A DNA stretch of 64,000 nucleotides from Paractinoplanes bogorensis (GCF_018829635.1 NZ_JAHKKG010000004.1:248001-312000); one strand, 5' to 3'; positions 17,749-25,917 are shown, numbered from the stretch's first letter. A program made the numbers and translations. The notes: generated by a model from the letters alone, not told the origin.

Positions 17749-17997
17749 ATGTCTCTCAGCGACGACGACATCACTTCGGCCTCCGGCTCGGCGGGCGAGG
17801 GCCCGGCCGACGGTGGCGCCAACCCGGCCGGTCACGACGGTGGCGCCGACGGCAGCGCGGGCGAGGGCCCGGCCGACGGTGGCGCCAACCCGGGCGGACA
17901 CGACGGTGGCGCGGACGGCGGTGCGGGCGAGGGTCCGGCCGACGGCGGCGCGAACCCGGCCGGCCACGACGGCGGCGCCGACGGCTCCGCGTCCTGA
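17749..17997 (+). CDS. 82-residue repeat peptide, candidate modified-peptide precursor
   Basis: A small gene with an excellent ribosome binding site (AAGGAG, 7 bases before ATG). The peptide has a 14-residue head (MSLSDDDITSASGS), then three 22-residue repeats that begin AGEGPADGGANP and end GHDGGADG plus S or G, then AS. It contains no Cys, Lys, Arg, aromatic or large hydrophobic residue after the head, so it is not a normal folded domain. Each repeat offers several Asp, one Asn and one His. The JmjC-type oxygenase starts two bases after its stop. Together this suggests a substrate for oxidative modification, possibly a ribosomally made, modified peptide; this is inference. No peptidase or exporter is adjacent. 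Confidence 0.75.
   Translation: MSLSDDDITSASGSAGEGPADGGANPAGHDGGADGSAGEGPADGGANPGGHDGGADGGAGEGPADGGANPAGHDGGADGSAS
17791..17988 (+). repeat. three tandem 66-bp coding repeats
   Basis: Units at 17791-17856, 17857-17922 and 17923-17988 encode the 22-residue repeats of the small peptide. The protein repeats differ at only two positions, while silent third-position changes are scattered, so the repeat is kept at protein level and is not a fresh DNA duplication. Confidence 0.9.
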
Positions 17998-17999
17998 CC

Positions 18000-19244
18000 A
18001 TGCCGTTCGACGAAGCGCCGGGCGGCTCCCGCCCGGCGCTCTCCCGGGCCGTGGCCGTCGAGCCGGGCAAGTTCGCCGCCGCCTACTGGGGCCGGGCGCC
18101 GCTGCTGTCCCGGGCCGGTGAGCTGGCCGGACCCGAAGGGTTCACCGATCTGCTCTCGCCGGCCGCGGTCGACGAACTGCTGAGCCGCCGCGGCCTGCGC
18201 ACCCCGTTCCTGCGCGTCGCCCGGCAGGGCAAGGTGCTCCCGGCCGCGAGCTTCACCGGCTCGGGCGGTGCCGGCGCCGAGATCGGCGACCAGGTCGTCG
18301 ACGAGCAGGTCATGCGCCTGTACGCCGACGGCGCCACCCTGGTTCTGCAGGGCCTGCACCGGCTGTGGCCGCCGCTGATCGACTACGCCCGCCGGCTGGG
18401 CGCCGAACTGCGCCGCCCGCTGCAGGTCAACGCCTATCTGACCCCGCCCGGCAGCCAGGGCTTCAGCACCCACTACGACACCCACGACGTGTTCGTGCTG
18501 CAGGTCGACGGCACCAAACGCTGGCGCCTGCACGAGCCGGTGCTGGCCGACCCGCTCGAGAAGCAGGCCTGGGGCGGGCACGCCGACGAGGTGGGCGCGA
18601 CCGCGCAGGGCGAACCCGCGATGGACGTCGTGCTGGCTCCGGGCGACGCCCTCTACCTGCCCCGCGGCTGGCTGCACTCGGCCGAGGCGCTCGGGCAGCG
18701 CTCGCTGCACCTGACCTTCGGCGTCCGGGCGCTTACCCGCTACGCCGTCGTCGAGGAACTGCTCGCGCTGGCCGCCGACGACGCCCGGCTGCGGGCCACC
18801 CTGCCCTACGCGGTGGACGTCTCCGACCCGGACGCGATCGAGCCCGAACTCACCGAGACCGTCGAGGCCCTGCGGGACTGGCTCACCTCGGTCGATCCGG
18901 CCGACGTCGCGGCCCGCCTGCAGGCCCGGGACTGGCCGTCCGCGCGTCCCGAGCCGGTGAGCCCGCTGGCTCAGCTCGACTTCGCGGCCGGTCTGGGGGC
19001 ACAAGACCGTTTCCGCGTACGCGAGGGACTGCGCTGGAGGCTGGCCGAGGACGGTCCCGACCATGTCGTGCTACGGCTGTCCGGGCGCACGATCCGGTTC
19101 CCGGCCTTCTGCGCCCCGGCCTTGCGGTTGGCGCTGGGCCCGGAGCCCGTACGGGTGGGGGACCTGCCCCTCGACGACGACGCCGACCGGCTCGTGCTGG
19201 CCCGCCGGCTGCTCACCGAGGCGCTGATCGTGCCAACCGGCTAG
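18000..19244 (+). CDS. JmjC-type cupin oxygenase (ROXA/NO66-like)
   Basis: A 414-residue Fe(II)/2-oxoglutarate oxygenase of the ribosomal-oxygenase type. Iron ligands are seen in FSTHYDTHDVFVLQ (H-x-D) and in LPRGWLHSAEA (distal His). The lysine of GTKRWRL fits the 2-oxoglutarate binder. An N-terminal helical part (about 1-150) and a C-terminal winged-helix-like part (about 270-414) frame the jelly roll. Family members hydroxylate side chains (His, Arg, Asn, Asp) in proteins. ATG at 18000 comes two bases after the repeat peptide stop, so translation is coupled and the peptide is the obvious candidate substrate. Its stop shares CTAG with the convergent gene. Confidence 0.85.
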   Translation: MPFDEAPGGSRPALSRAVAVEPGKFAAAYWGRAPLLSRAGELAGPEGFTDLLSPAAVDELLSRRGLRTPFLRVARQGKVLPAASFTGSGGAGAEIGDQVVDEQVMRLYADGATLVLQGLHRLWPPLIDYARRLGAELRRPLQVNAYLTPPGSQGFSTHYDTHDVFVLQVDGTKRWRLHEPVLADPLEKQAWGGHADEVGATAQGEPAMDVVLAPGDALYLPRGWLHSAEALGQRSLHLTFGVRALTRYAVVEELLALAADDARLRATLPYAVDVSDPDAIEPELTETVEALRDWLTSVDPADVAARLQARDWPSARPEPVSPLAQLDFAAGLGAQDRFRVREGLRWRLAEDGPDHVVLRLSGRTIRFPAFCAPALRLALGPEPVRVGDLPLDDDADRLVLARRLLTEALIVPTG

Positions 19245-19948
19245 GTCGTCCGGAGCAGGGCGACCAGTGCGCCGGCCGTGACCAGACCGGTGATCAGCAC
19301 GGTGGCTACCGTCGCGGCGTCCAGACCGACGCCGCGCCGGTCGGCCACCCGCTTGGCCGCCACCACCGCCAGCACCGGGCAGGCCAGCAGCACCAGCAGC
19401 GCGACCACCGGCAGCGCGTCCTGCCAGGTGCCGTCGGCCGCCCCGCCGCCGTTCGTCCGCAGCACCTGGTTGCCGATCGCCCCGGCGACGCCGCCGAGGA
19501 ACCCGAACACCACGAACAGGAGCTTCACCCCGCCGTTGATCGGCCGGGCCGGGGCCGTGTACTTGACCTTGGTGGCCACCTCGTCGAGGTAGTCGCCGGC
19601 GTCCCGGTCGCTGCGCTGCCGGGGGATCGCGGCCGGGGGCACCGTCCGGCCGTAGCGCTCGGCCACCGGCCCGACCTTGTGCACGTATTCCGACCACAGG
19701 CCGGCGGCTCGCGCGTCCACCGTCTCGAGGGTGCGCTGCGCCTCCCGGACGGCGTGTTTCGCCTCGTCGACTGCTTCCTCGGCTCCGTGCACCGCGTCGT
19801 CGGCCGCCGCGACCCGGGAGTCGTACCAGTGCACGGCCTCGGCCCGGGCGCTCGCCGCCTCGTCGTCCAGAGTGGTCAGCCGGCGCAGCACACTGCGGTA
19901 GTCGGCCGTCGCGAAGTCGGCCGGCTGCAAACCTCCGTGCGTGGTCAC
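19241..19948 (-). CDS. coiled-coil membrane protein of the FtsK-type operon
   Basis: A 235-residue protein. Residues about 15-90 form an alpha-helical coiled coil rich in Ala, Glu and Arg (DDAVHGAEEAVDEAKHAVRE). Three hydrophobic segments follow: VKLLFVVFGFLGGVAGAIG, ALPVVALLVLLACPVLAVV and VATVLITGLVTAGALVALL. GTG at 19946-19948 overlaps the TGA of the ATPase gene (GTGA), so the two are translated as a unit. It probably anchors the ATPase machinery in the membrane; that role is inferred from position. No family is recognised. Confidence 0.75.
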   Translation of the reverse strand: MTTHGGLQPADFATADYRSVLRRLTTLDDEAASARAEAVHWYDSRVAAADDAVHGAEEAVDEAKHAVREAQRTLETVDARAAGLWSEYVHKVGPVAERYGRTVPPAAIPRQRSDRDAGDYLDEVATKVKYTAPARPINGGVKLLFVVFGFLGGVAGAIGNQVLRTNGGGAADGTWQDALPVVALLVLLACPVLAVVAAKRVADRRGVGLDAATVATVLITGLVTAGALVALLRTT

Positions 19949-22578
19949 GAGCCGACACCGTACGGGATGATGACCTCCGCTCCGCGATGCACCGACCGGT
20001 CGAAGTGCAGGGCGCGCCAGGGTCTCGGATACCAGGCGGGCGCGCCGGTTCCGGGGTAGAACGGCGCGAGCTCGCTGCCGTGCACATCGAGGGCCACCCA
20101 GGCGCCGATCGGGTCGGTGCGCGACCCCGGACCGCCCAGCGCGTCGCGCAGCAGCCCCGCGCCCCGCCACCAGCCGAGCACGTGGATGCGCCGCTCCGGG
20201 CCCTGCCGCAGGATCGTGCGCAGCTGCTCGGCCGCGCCCTTGCCGCCGGGCAGCGCGTCGGCCGCGTAGACCAGCAGAAAGTGGTGCCGGTCGGCGGGCC
20301 AGGACGCGGCCGCCTCGGACGCCGCCTCCTCGAGCACCCAGTCGGCGTTGTCCTGCTCGTACCAGCCGCAGTCGGGCAACGCCTCGCACAGCGCCCGGGC
20401 CGCCGGGCGGGCGTCCTGGTCGAGGCACAGGATCGAGAACCGGGCCCCCTCGGGCGGGAACTGCGCGGCCAGCGACAGCGCGGCCGTGGCCAGCACCGAG
20501 CACGCCTCTTCGAGCCGTGTGCCCAGTACGGCAAGGTTGCGCCCGGGGGCGCGGCGCAACACCGTACGGGCGGACCTCGCCTCGACGTCGATCGTCTCGC
20601 CCAGCAGCACCACCGGCGCCGGCAGCGACTCGGCCGGCGCCAGACGGCGGAAGTCGGGGCTCTCGGAGAGCCGGGGGACGGCGTCACCGTCGAACAGCCG
20701 GGGCGGGCCCTGCTCGAGCGGGCGGCGGCGCCACAGCCGGTGCTGCAACGCGTTCCAGCGTTCCCGGTCACCGGCGGCCGGCACCCGGACGACCCGGTTG
20801 GCCTCGACCGCACCCGAGTCGGCGTTGACCACGGCGTGATAGCGGGGCAGCGACTCGGCCGCCGTGTTCTGCTCGGCCAGCACCCTCCGGGCCCGGGGCA
20901 GCGCGATCCGCAGCGAGAACTGCGCGACCAGTGCCGGACGCCCCCACAGCGCCTCGATGCCGGACACGTCCTGGCTGGCCAGGATCAGGTGGATGCCCTG
21001 CGAGCGGCCCCGGCGGGCCAGGTCTTCGAGCAGGTCGACGGCTTCCTTCTCGACCGCGTCGCGCCCGGACAGCAGCACCTGGAACTCGTCGATCACGGCC
21101 ACGATCCGCGGCCACGAGCCCTCCGGGTCCTCGGTCCGCAGCTCGGCCAGGTTGGTCACCTCGTGCCGTTTCGCCGCGTCGGCCCGGCGGCGCAGCTCGT
21201 CGCCCAGGAAGCGGAGCAGGGCCAGCCCGAACTCGCGGTCGGTGTTCACGTTGACCCCGACCAGGCGTACGTGCGGCAGCCAGGTCTGGTCGCGGCGGCC
21301 CGGGGCGAACCGTGCGAACGACACGCCCTCCTTGAAGTCGAGCAGGTAGAAAGCCAGCTCGGCCGGGGAGTAGCGGGCGGCCAGGGCGCCCATCCAGGCG
21401 TAGATGAGGTTGGTCTTGCCGGTGCCGGACGGGCCGGCGATCAGCGCGTGCGGCGGATAGTCGGACAGCGTCACCGGCACCGGGACGCCCTGCGGGCTGT
21501 CGCCGAGCGGCGCGGTCAGCCCCCGGGCCGCGCTCTCCTGCCATTCCACCTGCGGCAACAGGCTGTCCAGGGCGACCGGGGCGGGGCCGGCGGCGACCGC
21601 CTCGGCGATCCGGCGGCACGTCGCGGCCACCACCGCCTGCGGCGGGCCCCCGTCCAGGCGTACGGGAAGAGCCCCCGCACTGCTCATCCGGGCATGGTCA
21701 CCCGGCTGGGCCGTGATGAACTCGACGCCCTCACCGACCGGCACCGGCATGCCCTGGATCACCAGGTGCACCCCGCAGGCCGCGCCCGTGCGCAGCAGCC
21801 GTTGCAACTGGGCCTGCTCGGCCCGGCTCAGCTCGCCCGCGCCGAGCAGCACGGCGATCCGCCACGGCTCGGGCCGCCGGTGGGTCGCCCGGTTGAGCTC
21901 GCGGAGCGACGTGTATTCGCCCGCCAGCACCGTCTCGTTGATCCGGCGCACCTGGTCGGTCAGGTCGTCGAGCAGCCCGCCCAGCCCGCCCGGCCCGACG
22001 AAGGTGAGCACGTTGGCCGGGGCCAGCGGCGCGAACCGGGCCAGCCCGCCACCCAGGTGCTCCGGGTCGTAGCCGATGATCTGCACCGCCCCCGGCGCCG
22101 CCGTGCCCAGCGCCCGCAGCAGCAGCCCGGCCACCACCTCGTCGCCCAGCGCCCGGTCGCCCCGCACCACCACGTGACCGCGGTCGAGCAGCGGCACCAG
22201 CGCCGGCACGTCCTCGGGGTGGGGGAGCAGCAGCCGGCCCACCCGCAGTTCGGCCGCCGCGTCGAGCGGGGTGGGCTGCCAGTCGTCCCACGGGTCACCG
22301 GCGGCCCCGGGCGCGGCCCGGTCGGCCGCGGACGCGGCCGCCTCCACATAGGCCGACAGGTCGGCCCGGTGCTGCTCGGCGATCTCGGCCAGCCGCCCGT
22401 CCCGCGCGGCCGCCAGCTTGTGCCGCCGCGCGTCGGCCGCCTCGGCCACCCGGCGCCGGCGCTCGACCGCCCGGGAGTATTCGGCGCGGGCCGCGTCGAG
22501 GGCGTTCGAGGCCGCCCCGAGCGCGTGCGACAGCCCGGCCCGGATGCCCATCACCTGCTGCGCGGTCGACTCAGCCAT
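19945..22578 (-). CDS. FtsK/SpoIIIE-type ATPase with degenerate second domain
   Basis: An 877-residue protein. Residues 1-100 form a coiled coil (ARAEYSRAVERRRRVAEAAD). A RecA-like FtsK/SpoIIIE domain follows, with Walker A AGPSGTGKTNLIYAW, FYLLDFKEGVSFARF, Walker B RIVAVIDEFQVLL and sensor-like HLILASQDVSG. A second ATPase-like region near residue 660 has the loop replaced (AVLGTRLEEACSV), so it probably does not bind ATP. This resembles the multi-ATPase arrangement of type VII secretion EccC proteins more than chromosomal FtsK: no N-terminal membrane helices and no gamma DNA-recognition domain are seen. Downstream and upstream genes overlap by 4 and 8 bases. Confidence 0.85.
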   Translation of the reverse strand: MAESTAQQVMGIRAGLSHALGAASNALDAARAEYSRAVERRRRVAEAADARRHKLAAARDGRLAEIAEQHRADLSAYVEAAASAADRAAPGAAGDPWDDWQPTPLDAAAELRVGRLLLPHPEDVPALVPLLDRGHVVVRGDRALGDEVVAGLLLRALGTAAPGAVQIIGYDPEHLGGGLARFAPLAPANVLTFVGPGGLGGLLDDLTDQVRRINETVLAGEYTSLRELNRATHRRPEPWRIAVLLGAGELSRAEQAQLQRLLRTGAACGVHLVIQGMPVPVGEGVEFITAQPGDHARMSSAGALPVRLDGGPPQAVVAATCRRIAEAVAAGPAPVALDSLLPQVEWQESAARGLTAPLGDSPQGVPVPVTLSDYPPHALIAGPSGTGKTNLIYAWMGALAARYSPAELAFYLLDFKEGVSFARFAPGRRDQTWLPHVRLVGVNVNTDREFGLALLRFLGDELRRRADAAKRHEVTNLAELRTEDPEGSWPRIVAVIDEFQVLLSGRDAVEKEAVDLLEDLARRGRSQGIHLILASQDVSGIEALWGRPALVAQFSLRIALPRARRVLAEQNTAAESLPRYHAVVNADSGAVEANRVVRVPAAGDRERWNALQHRLWRRRPLEQGPPRLFDGDAVPRLSESPDFRRLAPAESLPAPVVLLGETIDVEARSARTVLRRAPGRNLAVLGTRLEEACSVLATAALSLAAQFPPEGARFSILCLDQDARPAARALCEALPDCGWYEQDNADWVLEEAASEAAASWPADRHHFLLVYAADALPGGKGAAEQLRTILRQGPERRIHVLGWWRGAGLLRDALGGPGSRTDPIGAWVALDVHGSELAPFYPGTGAPAWYPRPWRALHFDRSVHRGAEVIIPYGVGS

Positions 22579-23458
22579 CGCTGCCGCCGCTGCTGTCGTC
22601 GGCGGACCCGGGCACCGGGTCGGGCGCGGCCGGGTCGAGCGAGCCGGCGTCGCGACCCAGCCGGGCCAGCAGCACTCCGGTCAGGACGCTCGCGGTCACC
22701 GCGCTGTCGGCCGGATGGTTCTGCGGGCCGCCCTGATTGCTGACCGGGACCCGGCAGATGCGGTCGATCAAGGTTTCGAGCACGGCCGGTGACGTACCCG
22801 GAAGCAGCGACTTGACCCGCCCCTCGGCGGCCGCGCGCAACCGCGGCACATCCTCGGGCCGGGGCTCGTGGCCGAGCAGGTCACCGGCCAGGCGGTGCAG
22901 GACGGGAGAGCTGACCGCCGACAGGCCCAGGCCGGTCGAGGCGCTCACGCCGTGCAGTTCGCGGCCGAGGCGGGCGCGGTCACCCGCCCGCACGCCGCTG
23001 GCCACTCGACGGAGCAGCTCGGCGGTGTCGGTCTGTCGGGTCTCGTTCTTGTCCGGCGCGGGCTCCCCGGTCAGCTGGGTGACCCGTTTCTGCCACCACG
23101 GCCCGAGCTGCTCGGTCGTCTCCTCCTGAGCCTCTGTCTTTTCTGACACCGGTCGTTCCAGGCCGGCCTTCCAATCCCGGTCGACCGGCGCCGGCCCCGA
23201 CCCGCCGCCCAGGCCGATGCTCGCCAGATAGCGCTCGATCGAATCCTGGGCCAGGCGCAGCGCGGCCGCGGCCTGCTCGGCGTGCTCGGTGGCGTTGCCC
23301 AGCTGCGGCACGCCCAGCGGATTCTGCGACGTCTCACGCACCCAGGTCAGCAGCTCGGTGGCGCTGCGCAGCTTTTCCAGCGCGACGGTGACCTGGCCGG
23401 TCGGCAGCTCGTCCGAGATCGCGCGGAGCTGAGCGCCGAGGTCCTGAATCAGTGACAT
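22571..23458 (-). CDS. 295-residue helical protein of the FtsK-type operon, unknown function
   Basis: A mostly helical soluble protein. Residues 1-85 have amphipathic helices (LGAQLRAISDELPTGQVTV, AEQAAAALRLAQDSIERYL). A charged linker follows, and the second half (about 150-295) looks like a compact helical domain ending in an acidic, serine-rich tail. No catalytic motif and no transmembrane helix are visible. ATG at 23458 lies 4 bases after the stop of the small upstream gene, and its own end overlaps the ATPase start by 8 bases. It is likely an adaptor or substrate chaperone for the ATPase; this is inference. Confidence 0.7.
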   Translation of the reverse strand: MSLIQDLGAQLRAISDELPTGQVTVALEKLRSATELLTWVRETSQNPLGVPQLGNATEHAEQAAAALRLAQDSIERYLASIGLGGGSGPAPVDRDWKAGLERPVSEKTEAQEETTEQLGPWWQKRVTQLTGEPAPDKNETRQTDTAELLRRVASGVRAGDRARLGRELHGVSASTGLGLSAVSSPVLHRLAGDLLGHEPRPEDVPRLRAAAEGRVKSLLPGTSPAVLETLIDRICRVPVSNQGGPQNHPADSAVTASVLTGVLLARLGRDAGSLDPAAPDPVPGSADDSSGGSDG

Positions 23459-23462
23459 CTCG

Positions 23463-23723
23463 TCAGAGGGTCGCCGTGTACTGCTGCGCCTGCTCGACCG
23501 CCACGAGGGTCGCGCCCAGGCACTCCTCGAGGGACTGATCGGCCTGCGACAGCTGGGCGTGGGCCGCCCCCACCGCGTCGTTGCCGCTGCCGTCGAGCGC
23601 CGCGGCCAGGCTCTGCTGCGCCTCGCCCAGCTTCTCGCGGGCCGCCGCTATCGCCTGCTGCCCCTCGGTGACCTGCTGAAGTGCAGCGTCCACAGCCGCT
23701 TTGACCTCGGCGACACTGGCCAC
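23463..23723 (-). CDS. small coiled-coil protein leading the FtsK-type operon
   Basis: An 86-residue, almost entirely helical protein (VAEVKAAVDAALQQVTEGQQ, then a second long helix from about residue 50). GTG at 23721-23723 follows CAGGAGG at good distance. Its size and helix-turn-helix hairpin layout resemble WXG100-type secreted partners of EccC ATPases, but the W-x-G turn is absent (the turn reads DGSGNDAVGA), so this is only a similarity in shape. As first gene of the operon it may be the substrate or a small scaffold. Confidence 0.7.
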   Translation of the reverse strand: MASVAEVKAAVDAALQQVTEGQQAIAAAREKLGEAQQSLAAALDGSGNDAVGAAHAQLSQADQSLEECLGATLVAVEQAQQYTATL

Positions 23724-24008
23724 CCGTGGAGCCTCCTGCTGTAAGGAACCCTGCTGACGACCCCAGACTACTGCCCTCTTCCTGCCCCGCCGTCCGGGCC
23801 GCCCCCTTTGCGCGGTGCGGATGAGTCCCTGTTGGACAGCGTTACCGAGAGCAGTGATCGGGCGCTGCCGGAGCGTCCGAGATCCGACCCTGAATGAACA
23901 GGAATGAATCCAGAGGGTGACAGCCCGGCGGCCGTCGCGGGAAGAGTACGCCCGTCCCGCGAACGACCACATTCACCCCCGGGCGTGGATCTCACCACCC
24001 GGCAGTGA

Positions 24009-25223
24009 TCAGTCGCCCGCGCTTTCGCCCTGGTTCGGGCGGGCATCGAGGCCGTCCCGTCCGGGGCGCAGCACCAGCGCCATGGCGGCGACCGCCACGA
24101 CGGCGGCCACCGGGGCGAACGCGAAGCCGGCCCGCACCCCGAGATCGGTCAGCGGTCCGGCCACTGCCGCACCGAGTGCGCTGCCGACGCTGAACGCGGT
24201 CATGATCCAGGCGAACGCCTCGACAACCGTCCCGGTGGGGGCGAGCCGGTCGGCGGCCAGGAACACGGCGGTCAGCACCGGCGGGAGCATCAGGCCACTG
24301 AGGATCAGCAACACCGTCATGGCCGCGGTGCCCGGGGCGATCAGCAGCGGCAGGTAACCCACGGCGAACACCGCGGTCAGCACCGGCAGCCGACGCGGGC
24401 CGCCGGGGGAGGCGCGGGTGTAGAGGAGTCCGCCGATCAGCGCGCCGCCAGCCTGGGCGGCCAGCAGCCAGCCGGTCAACGAGCGGTCGCCCGCCGCCTC
24501 GGCATAGCCGGTCAGCACGACCGGGATGCTGCCCACCGCCGCACCCACGAAGGCGACCCCGGCCACCATCACGGCCAGGCGGGGCTCGCGCAAGGGTCCG
24601 GCCCAGTGCCGCCGGGCCGGGGTTCCGCGCCATTCCCGTACGGCCGGCGCCGCCACGAACGCGATCACCCCGATCAGCTGGAGCAGCGCGGCCGCGTAGA
24701 GGCCCGCGGCCGGTCCGCCCAGCGCGACCGCGCCCAGGGTGACGAGCGGGCCGGTGACGAAGATGACCTCCTGCACGGCGATGTCCAGCGCGTACGCGGC
24801 GTGCACGGCGTCCGGCGGCACCAGCATGGGCCACAGCGCCCGCAGGCACGCCTCGAGCGGCGGGGTGCCCAGCCCGGCCAGCGCGGCGCCGAGGCCGATG
24901 ACGAGCGGGCGGCCGGGCGCGTACGCGGCGATCAGGTAGCCGACCGTGGAGAGGGCGGCCGAGCCGTACAGGACGGGTGGTTGCCGCCACCGGTCGACGG
25001 CTCGGGCCAGCACCGGGGCGCCGACGGCCATGCCGGCGGTGAAGACGGCGACCAGTGCGCCGGCGACGACCAGGCTGAGCGTCTCCCGGGCGAACAGCAG
25101 GATGGCCAGCGGCGAGGCGGCGAGCGGGAGCCGGCCGACCTGGGCGGCGGTGAGGACGAGCGGGACGTACGGCTGGCGCAGCACCACGCGGGCGCCGGCT
25201 CGTTCAGCCGGGGTAGCGGACAT
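24009..25223 (-). CDS. major facilitator superfamily transporter
   Basis: A 404-residue membrane protein with about twelve hydrophobic segments arranged as two halves. The MFS signature between helices 2 and 3 can be read as GAPVLARAVDRWRQPPVLYGS. Proteins of this type export drugs or small molecules; the substrate cannot be told. ATG at 25221-25223 follows GGAG. The gene could be the last of an operon with the NYN protein and the 52-residue peptide upstream. Confidence 0.85.
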   Translation of the reverse strand: MSATPAERAGARVVLRQPYVPLVLTAAQVGRLPLAASPLAILLFARETLSLVVAGALVAVFTAGMAVGAPVLARAVDRWRQPPVLYGSAALSTVGYLIAAYAPGRPLVIGLGAALAGLGTPPLEACLRALWPMLVPPDAVHAAYALDIAVQEVIFVTGPLVTLGAVALGGPAAGLYAAALLQLIGVIAFVAAPAVREWRGTPARRHWAGPLREPRLAVMVAGVAFVGAAVGSIPVVLTGYAEAAGDRSLTGWLLAAQAGGALIGGLLYTRASPGGPRRLPVLTAVFAVGYLPLLIAPGTAAMTVLLILSGLMLPPVLTAVFLAADRLAPTGTVVEAFAWIMTAFSVGSALGAAVAGPLTDLGVRAGFAFAPVAAVVAVAAMALVLRPGRDGLDARPNQGESAGD

Positions 25224-25344
25224 GAGGGGACTCCGTTTTCCAGCAGCGCGACGAAACGGCGAGGCGCCACCGCTGGATCAGCGATGCGGGACGGCTCGCG
25301 GCGAGTCCGGGGCGCACGGGAAGGTGCGGCCTCGCGAAGAGATG

Positions 25345-25503
25345 TCAGGCGCGCTGGAGGTGCCACGGAGGGAAGAGCGGCGGCGGCGTCCAGAGCGGCA
25401 TCGTGCGACCCGATGCCGACGGCGCGAAGTCGCGGCGCTCGTGATCGTTGCCGTAGAGCGGCAACGGCGGAGTGACCCAGCAGGCGAAGCGAGCGGCGGT
25501 CAC
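25345..25503 (-). CDS. possible 52-residue proline-rich small protein
   Basis: A short open reading with strongly actinomycete codon use: nearly all third bases are G or C. GTG at 25501-25503 starts only 9 bases after the stop of the NYN gene, with a G-rich run (GGGTGCGGGG) just before it. The product is aromatic and proline rich (VTPPLPLYGND; MPLWTPPPLFPPWHLQRA). I do not recognise it. It could be a real small protein or a leader peptide ahead of the transporter, whose ATG lies about 120 bases downstream. Confidence 0.5.
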   Translation of the reverse strand: MTAARFACWVTPPLPLYGNDHERRDFAPSASGRTMPLWTPPPLFPPWHLQRA

Positions 25504-25512
25504 CCCCGCACC

Positions 25513-25893
25513 CTACCGCCGCGGGACGCTCGTGGGACCCCTCACTTCGGCCCCGGCGGCGATCACCCGATCGCGCAGCCCGCGGTCGGCCGTGACGACC
25601 ACCACGCGCCGCGAACCGGCCTCGGCTCGGGCCAGATCGGCGATCGTGTCGTCGCCCGAGCCGGCCGCCGGGACCACGTCGACCCCACCCGGAACGCCCG
25701 GAATATCGCGAGCGCGCCCCTCGACGACCAGCGCCACGGACACTGGACCGGGGAGGTCGGTCAAGCCCGTGACCAGCACCGGAGCCAGCGCGTCGCGTAG
25801 CCGGACGGCCGCCGCGGCCCGATCGCGCCACCACCCGTCGGGTACGGAACCGACGACGTTGGCCCCGTCGACGATCACGAGAGGTACGGTCAT
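25513..25893 (-). CDS. small NYN/PIN-like nuclease-fold protein
   Basis: A 126-residue protein that begins VPLVIVDGANVVGSVPDGWW, the first acidic strand of NYN domains (D-G-A-N-V). It later has GSGDDTIADLA and VVVVTADRGLRDRV, the other two acidic positions of the PIN/NYN active site. Such proteins are metal-dependent RNases or RNase-fold proteins. The ATG at 25893 sits at the edge of an inverted repeat shared with the divergent clp promoter, so the two genes may share control. Confidence 0.8.
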   Translation of the reverse strand: MTVPLVIVDGANVVGSVPDGWWRDRAAAAVRLRDALAPVLVTGLTDLPGPVSVALVVEGRARDIPGVPGGVDVVPAAGSGDDTIADLARAEAGSRRVVVVTADRGLRDRVIAAGAEVRGPTSVPRR

Positions 25894-25896
25894 GAA

Positions 25897-25917
25897 GTTG
25901 AGCCTACCCGAGTCAAC
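25897..25917. promoter_or_regulatory. candidate HspR (HAIR-type) operator
   Basis: GTTGAGC, 7 bases, AGTCAAC: the same half-site length and spacing as the actinobacterial HAIR element (CTTGAGT-N7-ACTCAAG), matching 10 of 14 half-site bases by eye. AGTTGA and TCAACT form a perfect outer inverted repeat. It lies about 90 bases upstream of the ClpC-like chaperone gene, a typical target class of HspR. Confidence 0.45.

Noticed and set aside
17791..17988. 66-bp repeats considered as a CRISPR-like or VNTR array
   Set aside because: The repeats are contiguous without spacers, in frame, and changed mainly at silent positions, so they are coding.
23463..23723. Calling the small helical protein a WXG100 (ESX) protein
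   Set aside because: Length and helical hairpin fit, but the W-x-G turn is absent and no other type VII component is next to it.
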